From Ziziphus jujuba (taxonomy: Eukaryota > Streptophyta > Magnoliopsida > Rosales > Rhamnaceae), in the NCBI RefSeq assembly GCF_031755915.1, contig NC_083387.1:8190501-8254500 (forward strand): a DNA stretch of 64,000 nucleotides, read 5' to 3'. The number at the start of each line of letters is the position of its first letter. Positions within the stretch are counted from its first letter, which is position 1. Both the position numbers and the translations under genes were made by a program. Below are positions 12,599-24,633 of the stretch, in pieces. A model generated the notes under the pieces. That model was given only the letters and a program-made list of their open reading frames with translations, was not told the origin of the DNA and searched no databases.

Positions 12599-14660
12599 AA
12601 ATTAAGTTATAGACCACGGTAAATAAAATTTTATATTTAAGTTTTACATAGTCAATATTTTTCACTAGAGTTTCTATTTATTAGTTCTCATTTACATTTA
12701 AGATTTTGATTTTGATTTAATTTACTTTTCTATTTCCAATAGATATCTTTATATGTGTTCTTAATTAAACCTAATAATTATTAGTCTAAAAATTAAATTT
12801 ACTTATAAGCAATTTTCTTTAATAAACATATGAAAAGTTTCTTCAAAGATCGAATATTTTATATTAATTTATTCATTTTCTTTGTATCACATTTTTGCCA
12901 GGTAAATATATATATATATATGTATGATAATTTTTTTTTAATCGTTTACATCATATTAAATTGTTACTCGTATAATATAAAAAGAAAGTTTCATAATTTG
13001 AAATATTATATAATATATTGTTTTTCAATATTATATATGAAAGTAAAAATATATATACTATAATTTACTTTTCTTAGAAAAATGTTATATTAATACGGGC
13101 CCCAAGCAAAGCATTCTGGTTTCGTCCTTGCATTGTAACTTTGCAGGGGAGGCTCCTCTATTTGAATACGGTCACGACCCCTGAAAATGACATATATGCA
13201 ATTAATTCAATGCATGCATATGCATGGTTATCAAGCATATATATATATATATATATACATACATGTATGTACATATGCATGGACCATTTCCGATATAAAC
13301 AGATCATGATCGGGTCTCTCTCCAAAGCGAAAAAAAAAGTGCAAACCCATTACATGTTATGGGTAAAGAATTTAAAGATCATGTTAACAAGCAAATTAAA
13401 AATCAAATGACCTGTGATGCAAATGAAAGCTCCAAACAACACGTTTTCAGCAAAATCACAAAATTAAAAGAGAAAATGAAAGCTCCAAAATCCAAATTAC
13501 TGATAGTAGCATTTTTGTTTTAGCTCATATTATCACATATAAAACAACATAAATACTTTGTTCCGAAAGGATAGTTAGATGACTGAAAAAATGATTCCAT
13601 TTCCTTCTATAAAGTCATTACCCAATTAAAAAAAAAAAAAAAAACCATTGCATGTTGAAAAAAAAAAAAACCAGGATAAATAGTAAAATAAATAATCAAT
13701 TATAGTCAAAAAAATTATCAAAAATAAATTAAAAAAACGATAGAGAAACAACAAAAAGGAAGTTTCTTGTTTTGTGTCAAAGGCTGTAGCAGCCGAAGAT
13801 TAGGTTTAACTAAACCAACGTCTAACACAAAATCCAAAAGACCAAAGCCCCAAATCATTAGAACTCAGACACAGTCTTAACCAAATCGGAAGCCGCAGGC
13901 CCAGGTAGGCAAAGTACGTAGCATAAAGCTCATGGTCTGAGGCTTACGTACAAAATACCAAGATCCATAGCCCAATACCCACGCCCAGGGGCCCACACCC
14001 ACAAATTGGGCCTTCAAAATAAAAATACCTTGTACTTTAAAATAATTCAATTTATATCCAATTAAAAAAAAAAAAGTAAAAACTAAAAAAGCTAACAAAG
14101 TAGGGAGTCACACTCTGAGAGTCGGATGCTCAGTTGAGATAAAGTGAGGCTCAGCACATTCTTACTAATAGATGTTACATTCATAAACAAAGTATTCATT
14201 CTTTGGCACTATTTCTTGTACGAGTCAAATTCCCAAACCAACCCACTTGTTTAAAGTATAGGGACACTTATTTAGTATACTATGTACTAAGATTCATTCA
14301 ACATAACCTCAATTATGAATTTTCAGTAACATATTTCCAAGTTTCAGCAGACAGTAGTGTTAAATCACAGTCTATAGTACTGCATCCCAACTTTTCAATT
14401 TTTTTTTTTTTTTTTGGGTAATTACCAACTTTTCAATTTTGTCGTATTGCATGTTGTGAGTTGCCATAACAGTATGAAGGTTTAATCAATGTGAAATATT
14501 GTAAGCGTGTCTTTTAATGCGAGTGGCAAGCAAGGATAGCAAGCGTGTTTTTTTTTATTTTTTATTTTTATTTTTTTTTTATTTTTTTTAACTTTTCTTC
14601 TTCTTCTTCTTCTTCTTTACTTTGCGGGATGGATAGGTAGGAAGCCAATTCCATAGGTAT
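9003..14660. other. Intergenic DNA of copy A between the two outward-pointing SAURs
   Basis: I see no gene. It has AT microsatellites (9075-9092, 9474-9494, 10761-10786, 11046-11073, 12570-12598, 13232-13257), poly(T) or poly(A) tracts, and a GGCCCA-rich stretch at about 13880-14010. Blocks near 10840-11040 and 13080-13300 are conserved with copy B, but no reading frame is conserved in both. Confidence 0.55.
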
Positions 14661-14676
14661 CTCTTAAGTCCAACAG

Positions 14677-14698
14677 CCTATGTCTCTCAGTGGACTCC
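14677..14698 (+). promoter_or_regulatory. Auxin-response-like element (TGTCTC) upstream of SAUR
   Basis: CTATGTCTCTCAGTGGACTCC lies about 235 bp before the SAUR ATG. It matches the CATGTCTCTCACTAGACCCC block found upstream of the array SAURs and contains the TGTCTC core recognised by ARF factors. Confidence 0.6.
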
Positions 14699-14929
14699 TA
14701 CTTGCAAAAAGGATGTCCTACGTATTTTCCATAAGCGTACTAAGGTATATACCCTATCAACTAAAATCTAAGTTTTGATTGAACCTATATATGACATAGA
14801 GTTGAATTCACTAGCTTCCAAGTTCCCAACCAGCCCTCAAGTTTCAGAGCCTTTTCTAATATCCTTGAAACTTTCTCTTCCTTGTTATTCCTCTAAGAGA
14901 CATATATATATATATATATATATAGAACA

Positions 14930-15244
14930 ATGTGTTTTCACTTGCCAAGAGTAGTTCAAGCTAAGCAGCTTATTCAGAGATCTTTTTCAAATACAGACCA
15001 AGCCTCTTCAACATCAGTAGATGTTCCAAAAGGGTATTTGGCTGTTTATGTTGGGGAGAGCGATAAGAAGCGATTTGTGATTCCTGTTTGGTACCTGAAC
15101 CAGCCTTCATTCCAAGACTTGCTAAGTGAAGCTGAAGAAGCATTTGGATTTGATCATCCTACGGGTGGTCTTACTATTCCCTGCGGGGAAGATGCCTTTG
15201 TTGATCTTATTTCTCGTTTGAACGCCTCATTAAGTGTTATGTAA
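14930..15244 (+). CDS. SAUR family auxin-responsive protein
   Basis: Single exon, 104 codons, with the complete SAUR core: [51 protein letters not shown] and a final [13 protein letters not shown]. The N-terminus ([20 protein letters not shown]) is the amphipathic start typical of the main clade here, with C replacing the usual G at residue 2. Expected role: auxin-induced growth through PP2C-D inhibition. The leader just before the ATG is a (TA)n tract (about 14901-14925). A TGTCTC block is upstream and a DST-like motif follows the stop. Copy B keeps only a fragment of its 3' end at 21355. Confidence 0.93.
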   Translation: MCFHLPRVVQAKQLIQRSFSNTDQASSTSVDVPKGYLAVYVGESDKKRFVIPVWYLNQPSFQDLLSEAEEAFGFDHPTGGLTIPCGEDAFVDLISRLNASLSVM

Positions 15245-15259
15245 TAGAAAACAATCCAG

Positions 15260-15293
15260 TAAACAAATGATAAATTGTTACAATTTTGTAAGG
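15260..15293 (+). promoter_or_regulatory. DST-like mRNA instability motif in SAUR 3' UTR
   Basis: AATGATAAATTG followed by ACAATTTTGTAAGG resembles the two conserved parts of the DST element (ATAGATT...TTTGTA) known from SAUR 3' UTRs, which speeds mRNA decay. Confidence 0.5.
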
Positions 15294-16354
15294 CGGATGA
15301 TGTATACACTATATACCATGTAGCTAGACTTTTTTATTTTCTCTTGAGGAGTGAGAAAAATGTTCCAAATATATAGCGATATAAATTGCCTTTTGTTACA
15401 ATATTTTCTTCAAAGATTTATAACTTGGATATTGGAACTTTTGTTTCTATAGATATCGAATTTACCTAAGCATGATTCTTACCCTCTAATTAAGTAGCTG
15501 GATTTCTGGAGTATGTGGCTCCAAAGTTAATTGTGTTTCTCAAGTTTTAATTGGAATCAAAATGATGATATGGATAGGTACTATGTATATGACTGATTTC
15601 ATGACTGTCATCGTTCTAAACATGAAAGTGATGAAAGAAAATTTCTTATTGACAGCAGCTAAGTTTTTGAAATTTCTTATTGACAGCAGCTAAGTTTTTG
15701 ATTGGTAAGCCATATTTGATAATTTATAGTGAAGAAAAATGAAGCAAATCTAGTTACACAATTGAGACTCTATGAATGAACAAATAAAATTTAGTATATA
15801 GGTCTAAGTAAGTCAATACAGGCCATCAATGCTTTTCAATTGGAAAACTGAAAGGTGATCTATATGTTTTTTAATGTGTCTTTCAATTATGTAAACTCTA
15901 CGCACCCTGTATTTTTATGTTAGACCCTTCTATGGTTGGTTTTAGACAAGCAAAACGTTAATTAGCACAGGTCCAATATGTTTCGGCAAATACGTGCCAA
16001 TAATTATATAAATTATTAATTCATTTTTCCATCAAAATCAATTCCCAGCAAGTCTAAATCTCTCGGGTATACACACAGATCAGTATGATATTTCTAATTA
16101 TGATTCAACAATCTAGTCTATGACAACGAAATAATAAGAGGAACAAAAATTTTGAACTTTCTTAAACCAAGTATTCAATGGCTTGTAGAATTTGATCACA
16201 TAATAATTTAATCAGGTTATTACTATGTCCGGCAATTAATCAACATCTCAGAACATCATCACATGGTAGATGATGTAATTGCCTTCTTTTTTTTTTTTTT
16301 TTTGGGGTTAGTGAGAAAGGTATGTGGTGTGGTTACTTTCAATCAGGCCATTAT
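15294..16354. other. Downstream SAUR DNA of copy A up to the duplication junction
   Basis: Non-coding. It matches 21449-22313 in copy B. The junction lies near 16354, where copy-A end sequence (CAATCAGGCCATTAT) runs straight into copy-B start sequence (AAAGCTTCGAAG). Confidence 0.65.
15638..15699. repeat. Exact 31-bp tandem duplication
   Basis: The unit containing TTCTTATTGACAGCAGCTAA is present twice in direct succession. Copy B (about 21658) has it once, so the duplication is later than the segmental event. Confidence 0.85.
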
Positions 16355-16725
16355 AAAGCTTCGAAGTGAGTTTAATGCCCAAGACTTTGGAAATGTGGGA
16401 TACACATACAGGCAGAGAGGCTCAAACTTTAAATTGGATAGAACATGTGCAAATTCAATAGAGATAAAATACCAATTTGAAAAATAAATAAATGAAAAGA
16501 TGTTAAATATACTCAAATGGGTTGCCTTGGTCTGTTCAAGACACTAATGTCCTACCAATTTGACAAACATTATAAAAAGCTATATTATTCCTTTGTAACT
16601 TGTAAAATTAGAAAGCTATATATATATATATATATTTATACATTATATCATGATGAAATTAAACGTTCTATCTTTTCGTAAAATCATTTTCTTGGCCATA
16701 CATATATATATACATTCGTTTTGCT

Positions 16726-16757
<32 letters not shown>

Positions 16758-17348
16758 ATAGTAGCACCGAACTCTTGGAGTTGTAACCTTTTCTCCATAG
16801 CTTCTCTTTTTTATGCCAACTAGACATTAAAATTTGGCTCGTAGTGATTATTAGAGTATAGCTTGGTGGTAGTCTTGGGGACCTTCCAATTTCCTGTAAA
16901 CTTGGTATTTTTGGAAGTTTCCCCTGGCTGACAACAACTGTTAATGCACTTTTGATGATGACAATGTTAACATATTAGAGTAGGACTCAAGTTAAACAAC
17001 TGCACATTTCAACTGAAAAAAAAGGTTGCACAAGAATATCTATTCAAAATATCTAATGTTTATATTCACCCACAAAAAAAAAAAAAAAAAGTATCAAAAT
17101 TACTTTTTCCCCCTCTATACACATTAATACATGCATGCTATTAAAAAGCCATCAGGATCACATTTCAATATTCACTCTGCTATATACTCGCAAATTTATA
17201 TACCAGTTGTGTTTTGTATAGTTATTACCAAAAAAAATTTTATATAGGGAAGAAACAAATTACAGTTCCTGAAATGCTACTCTTAACCTCACTGAGAAAA
17301 GCTCTGCTTAGTATCCAGAAGAAACAAGTATATAAGTATATGGTCTGT

Positions 17349-17494
17349 CTATAGTGCGGACGGTTTTCATGCGGACCACAGTATTGGTGATGGTTTTTTA
17401 TAGAATTGGTGAAAATTTTCTAAGAAATCGTCGTTAATACTATAAAAAACCGTCACTAATACTGCGGTTCTCATGCGAACCGTCCTCATCATAG
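17349..17494. mobile_element. Short foldback/MITE-like element
   Basis: The first ~55 bp (CTATAGTGCGGACGGTTTTC...) pair with the reverse complement of the last ~55 bp (CTATGATGAGGACGGTTCGC...). The arms share CAGTATT..GTGA.GGTTTTTTATAG, giving a long imperfect hairpin of 146 bp. Copy A lacks it at the matching place (about 9660-9700), supporting a post-duplication insertion. Superfamily unassigned and no clear target duplication seen. Confidence 0.7.
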
Positions 17495-18154
17495 AATTTC
17501 TGTATAAGTATATATATATATATATATCCATCTAATTCTAAGTTTTTTTTTTTTTTGTTTTTTTTTTTAAATGGCTTAATTGCATTTTATTACTTTTTAG
17601 AATGGGTAAAAAGTTCATTTTTGCGTCTCTAATTTTTTCTTTTTATTTTTGTTTCCGCACTTTATCCTTAGATTTTAAGAAGCTGTATATATTTTTGTGA
17701 CAAACCGTCAAATATAATAGAATCCTAGCTGATTTTTCACCCTAAATTCCTTTTTGTTTTTTTTTTTTTTCACTTTTTACTTGCCCATTAAATAGTGAAT
17801 TTTGTATTATTTTAGGATGAACTAATGATTAAAAAATGAAAAAAAATGAAAAAATATATATTAGCATTAAAAATGGATAGGTTTCAGTTAGCATTTAACG
17901 GACACCAAAATACAAATTTTTGAAATTTAAAAGATATCAAATGTAAAAAGAACCCAAAAAAAAAAGAAAAAAAGGGGGAGAGATCCAAAATGAACTTTGC
18001 CCAAACTAAAGCCACGCAAATTACATGCATTTAACCGTTTTTAAATTTATAGAAAGTATGAGATTATTTGAACTAAAAATTTTACATTGGCTAAACTTGG
18101 AATCTTAAGGGGTAATCAGGATTTGCATAACTTCAAGAAGGTTAACCTTTTAAG

Positions 18155-18226
18155 TTAGAACATAAATATTAATTGATTGCCATTGTAAAATTAGAACATA
18201 AATATTAATTGATTGCCATTGTAAAA
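18155..18226. repeat. Exact 36-bp tandem duplication
   Basis: The 36-bp unit starting TTAGAACATAAATATTAATT occurs at 18155 and 18191. Only one related copy is present in copy A (near 10600), so it is a local recent duplication. Confidence 0.85.
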
Positions 18227-20079
18227 TCAATTAAGTCTTAATTTGATGGTTGTTAATTTCATTAGAGATAATTTTGACAAAGTTTAGCTTAACGTACGTT
18301 TGTAAAGTCAAGCCACCAACACATATTTACCTTTCAAATAAGAAGCCTAGCTAAGTTGATCCATGTATATATACATATGAATGTTATGATAAAAGAAAAT
18401 GCTTACCACTTGATAAAAACCTAACACATATCCTTCGTTGGATATGTGAGTAAATAAATTAACTTTCGTATTCAATAAAAAATACATATTAAACGCTCTC
18501 CAAGTGGTGAATATTTTCTGAAAATTAACTTTTATATTCTATAAAAAATACCTATTTGGTGGTCACTAAATGATAATAGTATCTTCTCCTACCATAGAAG
18601 CATTATATGTAGGATTCTGGACTCTATATTGGTCAATTGGAGATCGCCACAAGACAAAATTCTGATAGTACTTGTTGATTGGTTGGCTAGGAATTGATTA
18701 ATTTGAAATTGGGAGTTTCTACTGATGATAATGTATTTGTGTTGGTACATGCATACAGAGTACCATTTGGGTATACGTAGTACGTACCTTCGTAAGTAAA
18801 ACCAACTTGAGCCACATGCTCCTTCTTGTTTGCGACTGTATTGAGGAAGGACTTAATTTTGTAAGTCATAGTTAGGTGGGTCCCCTGCCAGACCAATTGA
18901 CCGTGTTTACTATACTCGATCGGACATATATAATATAGTACACAGTACACACGTATATGTTGAAGGCGTGTACGTACCATTCGTCTTCTTCCAAATTATA
19001 GAAATTTTGTCTTTAGTTAATGTGGTATGTACTATTTAATAATATCCTGCTTTTCCACATGTTGCAAGTATAAATTATTTTATTAGAAACTTTAGTTAGC
19101 AATGCAAAATCATTGTGACAATAAAAATAAAAAATTAAAAAAAAAATCTAAAAACCTGACACCATTTGACCTACTGGAAGTGTTTTGGTTTGATTCAGTA
19201 CAATATATAATATGATAGTTTTAAACTTGTAATAAGAGTATAGAGCAGATGTTTGTATTTTTATATAGAGAAAATGAACATTGACGGTAAGTTGGTGAGG
19301 ACGAAACTTATGAATTAATAACTTTTATGTACGAGTTGAATCATATTCAAAAAATTTAGGATCTTGTCACTTTGACTATATATGGTACGTTATATGTACA
19401 CAGTGGAAAATTATTGTCCTACCAATCCTAATGCTATTATTGTTACCGACTCATATATGTACATATATATATATATATATATATATTTATAGTACCAATA
19501 TCATATGGTACACTTTGTAACCTTGCATGGGAGGCTTGTCTATTTGTATACGAACATGACCATAAAAAAATGACAGATATATAATTCATGCATGCATATG
19601 TGCATGGTTATCAACCATAGTTATGAATGCATGCACGCACGGACCATTTCGGATATATGCCAGTCTATAGACCACGAAGTCAAAGTACAACCCATTATCA
19701 AATGTTTTGTGCAATCTCTAGCTGGCAAATTAAAACCAAGCATATGATTGATAATTCCAAACGTGCTGAACGAAATTCTTAAATGCGAAAATGAAAGTTA
19801 TGAATTACTTACAGTACGCATTTTTTTTTTTTTTTAAATGAGCAAATATTATCAACGGTATAAATAATCTTTGTTCTGAAAGGATTGTTAGACGGCTGAA
19901 AATGATCCCTTCTATAGAGTCTTTTTTTTGACAAAAATAAAAGAAAAAATACAAATTATTGTATGTTACGAACAAAAAAAAAAGAAGAAAAAGAATAGAT
20001 AATCAAATTATAATCTACTTATATATCATCCAGAAAGTTAGAAAAAAAAAAATATATGATAAAAGAAACATTAAAAAGG

Positions 20080-20493
20080 AAGTTTTTGTTAGAGTATCAA
20101 ACCGTGGTGAAGCCCAAGGGTTATGTTCATCTGAACTACGCCCAAAGCCCAAAGTCCTAACCCATTATATCTCGGACACCCTATAGATCTGACCAATTTC
20201 CCTCCTTACCTGGGTCTGGGTTAGGAGCAAGGCCCAAATACAAGACCAACTTCTAAGGCCCAGACATTAAGCTACGTAGGTCCAGAGTTAGGGAATAGAG
20301 ATCAAGCATCCAGACCCAATAACAGTGTCCGTGTGCTAGATGAAGCCCACGGCTCAAAATTTTGATTGATTCCAAAGGTTTTAAGCTGACGTTCCAAAAA
20401 GACCAAGACCCATGGCTGGCCTTAGTCCTAGGGCCCAATATCTGGGGTCCATGGTATCAGGCCCAAGGATCCCAAGGCCCTGGTAAGATGCAT

Positions 20494-20532
<39 letters not shown>
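20080..20532. repeat. GGCCCA-rich stretch ending in a 38-nt poly(T)
   Basis: Many CCCAA/GGCCC words occur between 20110 and 20480, unlike the AT-rich surroundings, ending at T(38) from 20495 to 20532. A shorter GGCCCA-rich stretch lies at the matching position in copy A (about 13880-14010). Possibly a worn transposon; family not recognised. Confidence 0.4.
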
Positions 20533-20533
<1 letters not shown>

Positions 20534-21354
20534 GGTTTCCTCCCAATGATCCAAAAATTACCACTCTGATGAAACTTAGCCGAATACTTTACAATTTGTA
20601 AAGGAGACAATTAGATTCCATGAACATTATAATCCAATAAGCAGCTAATAAGGAAACGCTTCAACACTAGTTGTTTTCCCACCGAGGTTGATTTGAGGGG
20701 TTGGGACACCATTTTCTCTGTTTATTATTGTTTCAAAGTTTATAATTTTTTACGGTTCAATATAAACTGTTACTCGAGCTAGGCGTGGCTCTTAGATGCT
20801 CACTAGAATAAGGCCAAATACATTCTTACCGATAGCTTAGACAAACTATTCCTTCTTTAGTACTATTTCTTGCTCGGGTCAAGTTCCTAAACCCAATTAT
20901 TAAAAAGATGGGACGCTTATTTTGTACTAATATTCATTCAACATAACCTCGTCATGATTTTTCAGTAACATATATGCATCCTTCACAAGACTGTACCTAG
21001 TCCTACTTCCCATTTTTCATTTTTCCATGTAATATTATATGTTGTTTGTTGCCATAACAATATGAAAGTTTAATCTATAAGCAAGTAATATTTGTGGAAA
21101 AACTATTATTAATGTATTGAGCCATCGTGTAGACGCATAAACGCAGTTAAAACAGCTAAACATAAAAACAATAACGCTATACAAAGGTTGTTACAGATAA
21201 GCATGAGAAGGTAGTCTGTTATGAGCTATTTATTATAATCAATGTGAAATGTTTCAAGCATGTCTTAACTGCAAGTGGCAAGCTAGGCTAACTATGCTTC
21301 AACATCCAATCAGATCTTCTTTTATTTATTATTATAAGCACGAGAAGGTAGTCT

Positions 21355-21387
21355 GTTGATCTCATTTGTCCCTTGAACGCCTCATGA
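21355..21387 (+). pseudogene. SAUR 3'-end relic (last 11 codons)
   Basis: Eleven codons reading VDLICPLNAS then TGA match the C-terminus [10 protein letters not shown] of the SAUR at 14930. The rest of the gene is missing, and the sequence just upstream (AGAAGGTAGTCTGTT, also near 21205) is unrelated to SAUR. The following 3' UTR is well preserved, including a DST-like motif. Confidence 0.85.
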
Positions 21388-21400
21388 AGTGCATATTACT

Positions 21401-21449
21401 AGAAGGCAATCAGTAAAACAAATTATAGATTGTAACAATTTTGTAAGGC
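21401..21449 (+). promoter_or_regulatory. DST-like motif surviving behind a deleted SAUR
   Basis: AGAAGGCAATCAG, then TTATAGATTGTAACAATTTTGTAAGG, is the closest match in the window to the DST pattern (GGA..., ATAGATT..., TTTGTA). It follows only an 11-codon SAUR remnant. Confidence 0.55.
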
Positions 21450-22313
21450 AGATGATGTAATTACCATGTAGCTGGATTTGTTTTCACTTGGGGAGTGAGA
21501 AAAATATCCCAAATATACAATGATATCAATGATATCAATGAATAGTACTTTTTACGCTTTTCTTATTTGAACTTTTGTTTCTTTAGAAACGATGATCAAT
21601 AGCTGCTAATGCATGACTGATTGACTGTCATCGTCCTTAACATGAAAGTTAAAGAAAATTTCTTATTGATAGTGGACTAGATAGTTTCTGAATGGTAAAG
21701 CCATATTTGACAGTTTATGGTGAAGAAAATAGAGTAGATCTAATTACTGAGTATACGTATTATTTTTATATGAAGAAAAAACAAATTGAGACTAATATGA
21801 ATGAACAAATAAACTTGAGTAGATTAAGGAAGTCAATGCAGCACATCAAAGCCTTCCATTTGGAAAACTGAAAGGATATTCTGATCTTTATGTTTTTAAT
21901 GTGTCCTTCAACTTATGCAATCTCTACCTTGCATTTTTATGCAGGCACTTCTATGGTTGGTTTTTAGATAAGCAAGAAAGCAAGCAAATATGTGTCAATA
22001 ATTATGTATATATTTCCATTCTTCCTAATTGGACCCCCAATCCAACTATCAAAATCAATTCCTAGCAAGTCTCAGTCTCTCTGATGTTTAGCTTATGGAA
22101 CGCTCATATCAGTATCGCATTCTAATTATAATTCAACAATCTAATCAACGGAATAAAGAGAAGAAGAAAAAATTAGAACTTTTTCAAACCAAGCATGCAA
22201 TAGCTTCTGTAATTTGATCAGATAAGTACTTAGTGATTAATCACCTTATTATCATCTCAGGACATCATCACATGGTAGGTGGTCTTGTTGCTCTCAAGCA
22301 GGTCATTATTCAG

Positions 22314-22872
22314 GTCATATTTCATATCACCATTCGTTTGTTTTAGTGGTTGGAAAAAAGAGCAGATGAACAGTAGTAGGTGGAATAACTTTAGTAAAGC
22401 CTTGATCCACATATTAGTCTCTGGTTTTATTAAAAAAAAAAAAAAAAAGAACATATTAGTCTGTGGTTGGTCCAATTTGTCTGTTGAATTTGACATAAAA
22501 ATGGTGAGTACTAAGTACTGCATGCCTCATTCACGTCCTTAATATAAGAGGCTTTATCGCTTAAACAAGGTTTTTGGACTTGTGGTGAGTTTTCTTCTGT
22601 TGGCATTTATGTGAAAGAGACAGGCATGGTATCTCAATTCTTCTTGACCATGAAAGACAGAAAAAACCCATGTTCTTGCAATGACATAATGTCTATCATG
22701 AACTGGTCCCCTAATTGCTCCATTACCATTCATTTCAGATCCATCTATATATTCAACTGTATATATGTTTAGGAGGTTCAGGACACGTAGCAAGCCTTCT
22801 CGTTTCATACAAAGCTAACTCTTTTATCTTGTTCTAAACCTTCAAAGATATATATTAAATAAGAAAAGAAAC
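22314..22872. other. Upstream region of the frameshifted SAUR
   Basis: A poly(A) run (about 22430-22449) and a TATA-like TATATATG at about 22761-22770. No other gene. Confidence 0.5.
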
Positions 22873-23158
22873 ATGGGTTTCCTATTTTCTGGAATTGTTA
22901 AAGCCAAGAAGCATCTGATTCGGTCCCTATCTATAAAGGGCTCAGATCATGTCCCAAAGGGCTATTGTGCAGTGTATGTTGGAGAAAGCGAAAAAAAAGA
23001 GAATTGTAATTCCAGTATCTTTTCTGAAGGAGCCTTATTTCCATGATTTTTTAAGTCAAGCTGAAGAAGGGTTTGGATATGATCATCCAATGGGAGGTAT
23101 CACAATCTCCTGCCATGAAGACATCTTCTTCAATCTCAATTCTCAGTCAAGTGTATGA
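22873..23158 (+). pseudogene. SAUR gene with a +1 frameshift in an A(8) tract
   Basis: ATG at 22873 opens MGFLFSGIVKAKKHLIRSLS and runs through [16 protein letters not shown]. An eight-A run near 22991-22998 has one base too many. In the other frame the protein resumes at once with [29 protein letters not shown] and stops with TGA at 23156. It belongs to the second SAUR clade here ([11 protein letters not shown] instead of [13 protein letters not shown]). The single slip in a homopolymer could be a sequencing or assembly error, in which case the gene is intact. Confidence 0.85.
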
Positions 23159-24633
23159 GATCAGTGAAGTTGAGACATAAACATTCATCAGAAAGCAGGA
23201 TTTGACTCATGTCAGACTGTCCAAAATGCATCAAAGTCTACTTGGGCTGCTTGATTTTGTATTCAGAATCATTTCCAAAGCGTTGAGCTTTATTCAAACA
23301 GACTTGCTTATCAGCCAGTCTGAAGAATCCAGACCTGGATTGAACATCCCACTGAAACTTGATGACCAATCCACTTGCTCAACTACTAACTTCTTGTATA
23401 TTTAGAAAATCAAAATCGAAAGATGTGAAAATGGCAAGTAGTGACTCCAATTTTGAATTGAAAGAGCCGAAACCATTTTTTTGTTAGACCCCATGTAATT
23501 TATTGTTTTCTGTTCTGTAAAGCAAATACATAATTAATAAAATAGCTCCTTTTCAATCCAAATAGCTTCCTTTTCCTGTTTTGCATTGATTATGTTCAGA
23601 AATTCATGTTAAGAATGGAATTAAGAGAGAAGGGCAGTGCATATTGTTTACACATATATAACCATGCTTATACTCCATAAAGACTCTCATTATATGGTTG
23701 GCCAATAAGAGCCTGTTCTATAATTTTAGTATGTTTACCAAATTCTTATAAGCACGCACCTAATCCCACCCAAAAGGGTAACTCAAATCTCTTAAAGAAG
23801 TATACTTTGGTAGTCTGTAGTGGCTTTCTCTTGATAGACTAGGTTGGGTCCATTTCAATTGTCTCACCCGGAAGTATTAGCCAAAGGCAAATTTATTTCT
23901 TAAGCTCATTAAAGTACCATAATATTACACAACATGTGAGACTCTCAGTTTTAGACTTCAGCTGAAACAATTTCATTTAGCTTTAAAAGCTTGTTCTTAA
24001 TTATAATTTGATTTAAGATTATTACCCTGCACCAGCATCTTCAACTTTAATACTAATTAGCCAGGAATAATTTATGTTTCGTGAAATTCATAATTTGTTT
24101 TGTCTGGCATAGGCAAATAGTGTGGATCAGTTTGTCAATGGGATAGGCCATGCTCGGAGATATTAGCAACTTTTTGTGTTTCAATCATCCTTGGTCGTTT
24201 TGGTTTGCTTAGCCATATTTTGTGGGTTCTAGCACTTGATAGAATGATACATTTGGATATCTAGTATGCTTTTCATGATTCATGAATCTTAATTCTACTT
24301 TTTTGAAAAGAAAATTTGAGCTTCTGTTCATTTAATTTCAATCGGTGAGAAAAAAAGAAGTGTTTGGATTGAAAAGATAATGATAGCCATTTTCAATCAA
24401 TGAAAGAAAAAAAAAAGTGTTTGGCTTGAAAAGATAATGATAGCCATATGTTGCATGTTAAACTTTATCCTAACAATTTGAATGTGTAGTGTTAGATATC
24501 TAAAGCAAGCCTTTTAAAAAGTTAAAATAGGATTCGGCTTTTCAAATGTATTTGATTCTTTAGATGCCCTCTCTCCGAGAAACTTTTCAAGAATAGGTAC
24601 GTCATGATGTTTTTCTATACCAGTCTTGCATTC
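23159..24633. other. Intergenic DNA with a copy elsewhere in the window
   Basis: No gene. The part 23770-24590 is repeated at about 57580-58260, with shared words such as CATCTTCAACTTT, GCATAGGCAAA and TTTTCAAATGTATTTGATTC. Confidence 0.6.

Larger units (their letters stand above)
8801..16354. repeat. Large direct segmental duplication, copy A
   Basis: Copy A aligns in order and orientation with 16355-22313. Matching landmarks include: AAGACTTTGGAAATGTGGGA (8830/16381); CACTAATGTCCTACCA (8991/16541); CAAGAATATCTATTCAAAATATCT (9538/17032, with small differences); GATTGGTTGGATAGGAATTGATT (10837/18676); GCATGCATATG (13212/19589); CATTCAACATAACCTC (14294/20936); the SAUR 3' end (15200/21355); and GACATCATCACATGGTA (16253/22260). 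Similarity is patchy with many indels, so the event is old. Confidence 0.85.
16355..22313. repeat. Large direct segmental duplication, copy B
   Basis: Copy B begins in sequence matching the 5' leader/promoter of the minus-strand SAUR (8801-9100) but has no SAUR coding region, so it holds an orphan promoter at about 16355-16600. It ends with sequence matching the end of copy A. It is about 1.6 kb shorter than copy A, mostly from deletions, including nearly all of the + strand SAUR. A small MITE at 17349 is present here and absent from copy A. Confidence 0.85.

Noticed and set aside
18687..18980. 97-codon minus-strand ORF in copy B
   Set aside because: The matching region in copy A (10840-11060) does not keep the frame, and no family was recognised.
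20428..20610. ORFs across the poly(T) at 20495-20532
   Set aside because: Homopolymer-coded Lys/Phe runs without a gene context.
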